Shown here piece by piece: positions 21,994 to 27,169 of a DNA stretch of 27,169 nt (positions are counted from its first letter, which is position 1; each line of letters starts with the position of its first letter). A program made the position numbers and the translations under genes. Origin of the DNA: DASPJR01 sp035628505 (lineage in GTDB: Bacteria; Planctomycetota; SZUA-567; H5-PLA8). The DNA lies in assembly GCA_035628505.1 (NCBI GenBank), contig DASPJR010000163.1, positions 1 to 27,169 on the forward strand. The letters run 5' to 3'. The notes below the pieces were generated by a model. The model worked only from the letters and a program-made list of their open reading frames with translations, did not search any database and had not been told where the DNA came from.

Positions 21994-22131
21994 GTCTATT
22001 AAGACCTCCAGTCGCAGAAGCGTGTGCTCTGCTCTTTTATCTGAATGTATCCTGCGTCTGCACTTATTCCACAAAAGCTATTCAAACGCTAACATGGCAG
22101 GCAGAGGTGTCAACACCGCCTCATTATGCGT

Positions 22132-22494
22132 CTATGCATCCCGGTGAACGGTGGCCATCGAGAATGCGGGCAGGCAGATGGCGATGTATTCAGCGCCGTC
22201 CGCTTCGGGCGTGCTGTACTGCACCCATTCACCTTTATGCGCGATCACAGCCTGTCCGGCGCGGACATCCAGCGTGCCGCTTATGTGTTTTACGCGCAGC
22301 AGTCCTTTGAGAACGACCGTGAACTCATCGAATTCCGGCGTCTGACCCGGCTCGATCCAGCCGCCGGGACTCTGCATCCGCGCAACGCTGAGGCGATCGT
22401 CCCGCGAATTGACGCGGCCGATGAACTCATCGATGAGCTTGGGTTTATTTCCTGCTGCTTCAATGCGGGTGGGGGAGGGGATAAGGGTTGGCAT
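22132..22494 (-). CDS. Small single-domain cupin protein
   Basis: This 120-aa protein has a single cupin barrel. Motif 1 is degenerate: GGWIEPGQTPEFDEFTVVLKG, with E residues where the usual His residues stand. Motif 2 is VRAGQAVIAHKGEWVQYSTP. AEYIAICLPAF follows, as in cupins of the EutQ/ethanolamine-type and related small cupins. Few His ligands remain, so metal binding is uncertain. It may bind a small molecule or metal as a stand-alone protein. The ATG at 22494 has AGGAA 8 nt upstream, and the stop of the ABC ATPase lies only 10 nt before it, so they are probably co-transcribed. The exact substrate is unknown. Confidence 0.85.
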   Translation of the reverse strand: MPTLIPSPTRIEAAGNKPKLIDEFIGRVNSRDDRLSVARMQSPGGWIEPGQTPEFDEFTVVLKGLLRVKHISGTLDVRAGQAVIAHKGEWVQYSTPEADGAEYIAICLPAFSMATVHRDA

Positions 22495-22504
22495 TGCTAG
22501 TTTC

Positions 22505-23245
22505 CTATTCTGTGGCCGTCAGATCCAGGAACAGGTCTTCAAGCCGTTCGTGCTGTTCGCCGGTGCTGCTGGAGCGCATCTGTTTGATTTCGGAGAGCGT
22601 GCCGAGCGCGACCAGTTCGCCTTTGCGCAGGATGCCGATGCGGTCGGCGACTTCCTCAGCCACCGACAGCGTGTGGGTTGACATGAAAACCGTCATGCCT
22701 TCCTTGCGCGAGAGTTCTTTCAAGGTGTCTTTAACCTTGCGCGCGCTCTTGGGATCCAGTCCGACCATTGGTTCGTCCACAACCAGCAGACGCGGTTTGT
22801 GAAGCAGGGCTGCCGCGATCACCGCGCGCTGCTTCATGCCGTGGCTGTAGCTTTCAGTCAGATTATCGAGAAAGTCTTTGAGCTCGAACGCATCCACGAC
22901 TTCAGCGATGCGCTCTTCCGTGAGCTGCCGCGGCATGCCGTACAGGTCGCCGGTCATGCGCAGAAATTCGCGTGCGGTCAGTTTCTCATACAGGTACGGC
23001 TCGTCAGGCACGTAGCTCATCAGCGCGCGCGCTTTCAAGCCGTCGGTCGCCAGGTCGAAGCCGCCGACGCTTGCGCTTCCTGAGGTCGGCCGCAGCAGTC
23101 CCGTTAAAACTTTGATCGTCGTCGTTTTTCCGGCGCCATTCGGTCCGAGAAAAGCAAAGACTTCGCCTTCCTTCACCGAAAGGCTCAGGTTTTTCACCGC
23201 GACCTTTTCGCCGTACGTTTTTCGGAGGTTTTTTATTTCGATCAT
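22505..23245 (-). CDS. ABC transporter ATP-binding protein (ABC-2/EcsA-like)
   Basis: This 246-aa nucleotide-binding subunit has Walker A GPNGAGKTT (34-42), the variant signature YSHGMKQR (133-140), Walker B LLVVDEP (153-159) and the H-loop H191. YSHGMKQR in place of LSGGQ and the YVPDEPYLYEKLT block are typical of ATPases that pair with ABC-2-type permeases (EcsA/CcmA-like exporters). No permease gene is present: the upstream neighbour has only one membrane anchor and downstream lies a cupin. The start is the ATG at 23245, 11 nt after the stop of the upstream gene, which suggests an operon. The transported substrate cannot be told from the sequence. Confidence 0.95.
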   Translation of the reverse strand: MIEIKNLRKTYGEKVAVKNLSLSVKEGEVFAFLGPNGAGKTTTIKVLTGLLRPTSGSASVGGFDLATDGLKARALMSYVPDEPYLYEKLTAREFLRMTGDLYGMPRQLTEERIAEVVDAFELKDFLDNLTESYSHGMKQRAVIAAALLHKPRLLVVDEPMVGLDPKSARKVKDTLKELSRKEGMTVFMSTHTLSVAEEVADRIGILRKGELVALGTLSEIKQMRSSSTGEQHERLEDLFLDLTATE

Positions 23246-23256
23246 GAGTTCAAGCC

Positions 23257-24213
23257 TTAGCGCGGTGTTTTGATGATCTGAGGGCTGCCGGAGGTGTTGA
23301 ATGTTTTAGCATCAGCGCGCACTACGACAATTTCGATCAGATCCGCCAGGCGGAATGCCTGCTTCAGGACTACGCCGTCTGCCGAGTACCACGCCCGCGT
23401 TTTGCCGTCGGATGTTTTCACTTCATAGGACATGGTCGGAGCATTGTTGTACGAAATCGCGCGCTTGCCGACGCACTTGACCTTCAGCATCTGCAACTGC
23501 GGGGGCGATGAACCGGCGATGTCGATTGTGTTGGTATCAAGCATGGCGATCTCCCAGGTCACATCCTTGCGAATGTTGGGATTGGGTTGGAAGGGCATCA
23601 ATTCCAACGTCGGCGTGCCCTTGGTTCCCACCATGATTTTCTGCTTCTGGTCGTGGAGCTTGTTCTGGTTCTGAAAGATCTGCTGGGTGACGGTCAGGTA
23701 TTCGCCGTCACGAACGCCCAGGGAGATGACTTTGAAGCCAAGACCCATGTTGAATTCGGAATTGAAGCTTTCCAACCCTGTGTCGAGGCTGATGTCCGAG
23801 CGGTTTCGGTACTTCAGCGTGCCGAGCATCTGCAGGACGGGCATGTTGGCTTCGGCTGGGATGGTTATCTCGGCTTCAGTCAGTTGCTCCAGGCGTGAGG
23901 TATCGCCGGCGCGCTTCTTGTAAATGGTTTTAAACCAGCCCACTTCCTGAAGGCGCTTTTCATCCACGCCGCTCCAGGGCGGCCGCACCGGAGCGCTTCC
24001 ATCCGTTTTGCCGATTGTCTGCAGTTCCCGTGGATCAACGAACACGCGCCAGGCGCGCTCCAGTTCGGCATCTTCTTCAAACAGTGCTTCCAGGCTTGCC
24101 TGTGCGCTGGGCAGCGCGTCTTTGCGCGCAACCGGCTTGCAATGAACGTAAACGAGGCCCATGCAGGCAAGCCAGACGACAAAGGTGCCGATCAGAATGG
24201 TCCAGCGCAGCAT
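23257..24213 (-). CDS. Single-pass membrane-anchored protein, function unknown
   Basis: This 318-aa protein has one N-terminal hydrophobic helix (about 4-25: WTILIGTFVVWLACMGLVYV), without a clear cleavage site or lipobox, so it is probably anchored with a large extracytoplasmic part. A Glu-rich helical segment follows (about 38-60), then mostly beta-strand sequence, including a block near the C-terminus (TRAWYSADGVVLKQAF) that recalls lipocalin/LolA-like or DUF3108-like beta proteins. That similarity is weak. It sits between thiS (23 nt) and the ABC ATPase (11 nt) on the same strand. It could be the periplasmic partner of the ATPase, but this is inference. I do not recognise the family. Confidence 0.75.
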   Translation of the reverse strand: MLRWTILIGTFVVWLACMGLVYVHCKPVARKDALPSAQASLEALFEEDAELERAWRVFVDPRELQTIGKTDGSAPVRPPWSGVDEKRLQEVGWFKTIYKKRAGDTSRLEQLTEAEITIPAEANMPVLQMLGTLKYRNRSDISLDTGLESFNSEFNMGLGFKVISLGVRDGEYLTVTQQIFQNQNKLHDQKQKIMVGTKGTPTLELMPFQPNPNIRKDVTWEIAMLDTNTIDIAGSSPPQLQMLKVKCVGKRAISYNNAPTMSYEVKTSDGKTRAWYSADGVVLKQAFRLADLIEIVVVRADAKTFNTSGSPQIIKTPR

Positions 24214-24236
24214 GGAATGATCTCGAGAGCCTGCGT

Positions 24237-24437
24237 TCAGCCGCCGCCTACAAAACTGACAATCTCGATCCGGTCGCCTTCTTTAAGCTTGAATTGCTGC
24301 CACTCGCCCTTCGTCACAAGCTCCGTATTCACTTCGACGGCCACCCGCTTCTGGCCCATGCCAAGCGCCTCTATCAGACGGGCCACAGTCGCGCCATCCT
24401 CGAGTGTCTGCTGTTTTGAATTGACGAACACAACCAC
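24237..24437 (-). CDS. thiS: Sulfur carrier protein ThiS
   Basis: This 66-aa ubiquitin-fold protein starts at GTG, with AAGGAA 6-7 nt upstream. It shows the ThiS pattern: VNSKQQTLEDGATVARLIEALG, then RVAVEVN, EGDRIEIVSFVGGG at the end. The C-terminal Gly-Gly is adenylated by ThiF and converted to a thiocarboxylate, the sulfur source for the thiazole ring of thiamine. The tail is GGG rather than GG preceded by another residue, a minor variation. It is divergent from thiG, its direct partner, and heads a same-strand run with the membrane-anchored protein, ABC ATPase and cupin genes. Confidence 0.95.
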   Translation of the reverse strand: MVVFVNSKQQTLEDGATVARLIEALGMGQKRVAVEVNTELVTKGEWQQFKLKEGDRIEIVSFVGGG

Positions 24438-24467
24438 GCGCCGTTCCTTTTAAATCGTACGTTCCAT

Positions 24468-24473
24468 ATTATA
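24468..24473 (-). promoter_or_regulatory. Consensus -10 box upstream of thiS
   Basis: A perfect TATAAT on the minus strand lies about 30 nt upstream of the thiS GTG. No convincing -35 hexamer is at the usual distance. The 138-nt gap to thiG holds no TPP-riboswitch core that I can recognise. Confidence 0.5.
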
Positions 24474-24575
24474 ACCATGTTCAGTGCAGGGCGCAGAAAA
24501 AGTCACCGCCCTGCCGCTGGCCTGCAACTTATGTAGCGCGAGCTGCCCAAAGCCATACATACAGGAAACCGAACA

Positions 24576-25403
24576 ATGCCCAGTCCTCTGTTTGATCGTG
24601 CCGGATCTTTCAAGCTCGGCAAGTACACGCTCCGTTCCCGCCTGTTTGTCGGAACCGGTAAATACCCATCGCTCGAAATCATGCGCGAAGCACTCGGCGC
24701 TTCAGGCTGCCAGGTCGTGACCGTTGCCGTGCGGCGTGTCGAAATGGGTCAGAAGGATGCCGCTGGCATTCTCGATTACATCGACCCCAAGAAATACATT
24801 ATCCTGCCCAACACGGCTGGTTGTTTTACTGCTCAGGATGCCGTCCGCGCCGCGCGCCTGGCACGCGAAGGTCTTGGGGTGGATTGGGTGAAGCTGGAAG
24901 TGCTCGCCGATAAGAAGACACTTCTTCCTGATCCGCTGGGAACGCTCGAAGCGACTCAAATTCTGGTAAAAGAAGGCTTCCAGGTTCTTTGCTACACCAA
25001 TGACGACCCGGTGATGGCGCGCAGGCTTGAAGACGCGGGAGTGACCAGCGTGATGCCCGCTGGTTCGCCGATCGGCTCGGGCCAGGGAATTCTGAATCCC
25101 AACAATATCCGGATCATCCTCGAAACCGTGAAGTGTCCGGTGATCATCGATGCGGGTGTCGGCACCGCCAGCGACGTGTGTCTGGCGATGGAACTGGGCG
25201 CAGAAGGCGTGCTACTGAATACCGGCATCGCGCACGCTAAAGATCCGGTTGCGATGGCGCGTGCCATGGGGCTGGCCTGCGAAGCCGGTTACCTCGCTGC
25301 ACGCTCCGGCCGTATTGGCAAGAAATTGTATGCGACGGCGAGCAGCCCATGGGAAGGCATTATCGAACCGGTCAAACGTCCGGAGACAATTCCGGGCGAG
25401 TAA
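24576..25403 (+). CDS. thiG: Thiazole synthase
   Basis: This 275-aa TIM-barrel enzyme joins 1-deoxy-xylulose-5-phosphate, dehydroglycine and the ThiS thiocarboxylate to form the thiazole phosphate of thiamine. Family blocks are visible throughout: SRLFVGTGKYPS near the N-terminus, Schiff-base lysine K106 in DWVKLEVL, LPDPLGTLEA, AGVTSVMPAGSPIGSG, and PVIIDAGVGTASD before GVLLNTGIAHA. AGGAAA about 8-9 nt before the ATG supports the start. It is divergent from thiS, so the pair may share regulation. No other thiamine gene lies here. Confidence 0.97.
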   Translation: MPSPLFDRAGSFKLGKYTLRSRLFVGTGKYPSLEIMREALGASGCQVVTVAVRRVEMGQKDAAGILDYIDPKKYIILPNTAGCFTAQDAVRAARLAREGLGVDWVKLEVLADKKTLLPDPLGTLEATQILVKEGFQVLCYTNDDPVMARRLEDAGVTSVMPAGSPIGSGQGILNPNNIRIILETVKCPVIIDAGVGTASDVCLAMELGAEGVLLNTGIAHAKDPVAMARAMGLACEAGYLAARSGRIGKKLYATASSPWEGIIEPVKRPETIPGE

Positions 25404-25440
25404 GGCGACCGGCGTTTCATCGACGTCACGGCCGGATTCG

Positions 25441-27169
25441 CTACTTCACGACTTTCATCTCGCCCCACAGCTGCGGCGTAAGCATCGCTTCACTGGGCAC
25501 GTCGGCGGTGATGCTGGTAGCTTTGTTGTGCCAGTACAACCGCTGCGTGGTCGCGCCGTTCTGGCCTCGCAGCACTCCGATGTCCCCGAAAAGTGTTTCA
25601 CCTTCGCGTGCCGTGATTCCAAGAATGCTGAGCGGGATCGAGAATTCGTAAGCTCCCGGACTTGATGCCAACTGCACTGAATCGCTGACGTCGTCGACAC
25701 GGTCAAAATAAACGCTTCGTGTCGGCGACGCAAAGGGCACGCGTTTGTCGGCGCTGGTTCCCTCGACTTTCTGGCGATAGAGCACGGCAGCCGTTTTGTT
25801 TTTCATGCGCGTAACCAGGAGGCGCTCGTTGCCGTTAGCCGCAAGCATCAGATCCAGCGCACCGCCCGTTTTGAAAAGCATGTTCAAGGTGTCGCCGCCG
25901 TTGTTCAGCAGATCCTTGTCGAAAGCATTGAATGCCGCGAAAAGCCTGTCGCCGCTCACCGCCAGGGCTCCCTCAATTTTAACGGGTTTCCTGTCATATT
26001 TGTCGCTGTAAATAGTGACGAACCTCGCCGGGTCCCACTCGTTGAGATTTCCATCCACAACAGGCGCTGAATCCCGCAGCGTTATCGACAGGCTCTGCCT
26101 GCCTTTGTTCTGCTGCCGCAGTTTTTCCTGCGCAAGGCGGTACGATTCGGCCTGCGCCAGCAGCTCCGGCGTGACGTTCAGTGCCTGTTCCGGGAGTCGC
26201 CGAATAGAATCGAGCCCATCCACACGCACGATGCTGCTGTGATTTTTGCCGATCACCAGATAGATGCTGCCGTCGCTGCACTGATTGATCGTCGGCCAGA
26301 AATGCTCGTCATTGAACCAGACGTTCGAGAGATCCGCTCCGCGTTCGGCAGTTTGCGGCCAAGGTGTGCCGGTGAAGCGGTCTCGTCCGAGGGTGCTGAC
26401 GAACAGGCCGTCAGTTGTCATCAGGTAGATCACGCCGGCATTACCGTTCACCGCCCAGAGTTCGCCGGCCTCACCGGCCTTGGGCTTGACCGTGTGCCCG
26501 AGCAGCCGCGTCGTGCCGATCATCTCTCCGGGCGCCTGCGCGCGCTGCGGCGCTTCGTGACTTGGATGCAGGCCCGGCCACCGGCTTTGATACGTCCAGG
26601 CGAGTTCTCCATTCCGGTACCCACGCATGGGGCCGCCAGTAACAATCGTCCAACCATTCTCGGCAGGGAAGGCTTCGCCTCCGCCGGACGTGAAGCGGTG
26701 CGTCAGACCGGGTATGAGCGCTTTGAATTGTTGCAGATCGTATATGGGAACGCCTTTGGGTGTGAAGCGCACGGGCTTGAGCTGCTCGGTAAAGGAATTA
26801 ATCAGCATCAGGTCGCGCGTGACGTAGGTCGTTCCGGAACTGTAGCCATTTACCTCCTTAAAGGAGAGTTCGTCTGGCTGCACGCCGCCATCTTCATTGG
26901 CATCGCACCACAGGAAAAGCACAGGCTTATCACGCTTCTCGCGCTTGTCTGTGGCAGGCCGCAACGACGAGAACGGTTCTTTCGAGAGCAGCGGCCAATT
27001 GCGCGCGTCACCGAACGCTGTGGCAGGTACGGCGACCTGATCGCGCAATATCCAGATGCCGACGGTGCTCGCGCCGTTTGTGGGATTCGTGTTGAAGGCA
27101 CTGGTTAAATAACGGCGGCCGTCAAAATCGATGGGGGTCTGCGGACCGGTATAGCCGAGGTTCGCCGGA
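25441..27169 (-). CDS. Large exported protein with CBM9-like C-terminus, partial (5' end outside window)
   Basis: The frame stays open to the right edge, so the start is missing and about 575 C-terminal residues are visible. The TTG at 27048 is an internal codon, not the start. The visible N-terminal two thirds look like repeated beta strands of a propeller or NHL-like sensor (GELWAVNGNAGVIYLMTTDGLF, DGSIYLVIGKNHSSIVRVDGL). An EF-hand-like loop DANEDGGVQPDE could bind calcium. After a helical linker, the last 200 residues start with APVVDGNLNEWDPA and resemble the CBM9/DOMON-like beta-sandwich used by secreted carbohydrate-binding and heme-binding proteins. Such proteins are frequent in PVC-type genomes and usually lack defined function. 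It is convergent with thiG. Confidence 0.8.
   Translation of the reverse strand, partial: PANLGYTGPQTPIDFDGRRYLTSAFNTNPTNGASTVGIWILRDQVAVPATAFGDARNWPLLSKEPFSSLRPATDKREKRDKPVLFLWCDANEDGGVQPDELSFKEVNGYSSGTTYVTRDLMLINSFTEQLKPVRFTPKGVPIYDLQQFKALIPGLTHRFTSGGGEAFPAENGWTIVTGGPMRGYRNGELAWTYQSRWPGLHPSHEAPQRAQAPGEMIGTTRLLGHTVKPKAGEAGELWAVNGNAGVIYLMTTDGLFVSTLGRDRFTGTPWPQTAERGADLSNVWFNDEHFWPTINQCSDGSIYLVIGKNHSSIVRVDGLDSIRRLPEQALNVTPELLAQAESYRLAQEKLRQQNKGRQSLSITLRDSAPVVDGNLNEWDPARFVTIYSDKYDRKPVKIEGALAVSGDRLFAAFNAFDKDLLNNGGDTLNMLFKTGGALDLMLAANGNERLLVTRMKNKTAAVLYRQKVEGTSADKRVPFASPTRSVYFDRVDDVSDSVQLASSPGAYEFSIPLSILGITAREGETLFGDIGVLRGQNGATTQRLYWHNKATSITADVPSEAMLTPQLWGEMKVVK

Noticed and set aside
24438..24575. 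TPP riboswitch between thiS and thiG
   Set aside because: The conserved CTGAGA and ACCTGA...TGCCAGCG cores were not found on either strand.

Overview
The window is moderately GC-rich, gene-dense bacterial DNA. It carries about 18 protein genes, two of them cut by the window edges. I see no rRNA, tRNA, CRISPR array, integrase or insertion sequence. The gene mix suggests an uncultured Gram-negative bacterium of Planctomycetota / PVC-like character: a Tat-exported hydroxypyruvate isomerase, a GFTLIEL pseudopilin, a large secreted protein with PA14, IPT/TIG, cadherin-like and PKD modules, a PEGA lipoprotein, and GT-C membrane proteins with soluble tails. The phylum is inference from gene content only; no marker gene settles it.

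Left part (1-9700). A partial secreted Tyr/Pro/Cys-rich protein on the minus strand is divergent from moaA (molybdenum cofactor). Next come two tandem 685-residue GT-C/TMTC-like membrane proteins that overlap by ATGA. A secreted HEAT / coiled-coil / secretin-N-terminus-like protein follows on the minus strand, divergent from a two-domain M16 metallopeptidase.

Middle (9700-19260). Two unrelated small membrane proteins are divergent from each other. The Tat-exported sugar isomerase follows and ends in a strong terminator. A 1773-residue secreted modular protein (GTG start) follows and also ends in a strong terminator. A YfcE-like phosphoesterase and a PEGA lipoprotein then form a probable two-gene operon.

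Right part (19260-27169). On the minus strand lie a type IV/II pseudopilin, a dNTP triphosphohydrolase (dgt family) and trxA. Upstream of trxA is a compact gene string thiS - membrane-anchored protein of unknown function - ABC ATPase - cupin. thiG is divergent from thiS. A partial secreted protein with an EF-hand-like loop and a CBM9-like C-terminus closes the window.

The most interesting regulatory observations are two. Three genes have sigma70-like boxes only 6-8 nt before an ATG that lacks a Shine-Dalgarno, which suggests leaderless mRNAs. The giant secreted protein and the pseudopilin, the two most conspicuous exported products, share an identical 9-mer exactly 15 nt before their start codons. 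I see no clear defence or biosynthetic system that I would call new. The best protein-level candidates for novelty are the tandem GT-C pair, the C-terminal domain of the giant protein and the HEAT/STN-like protein.
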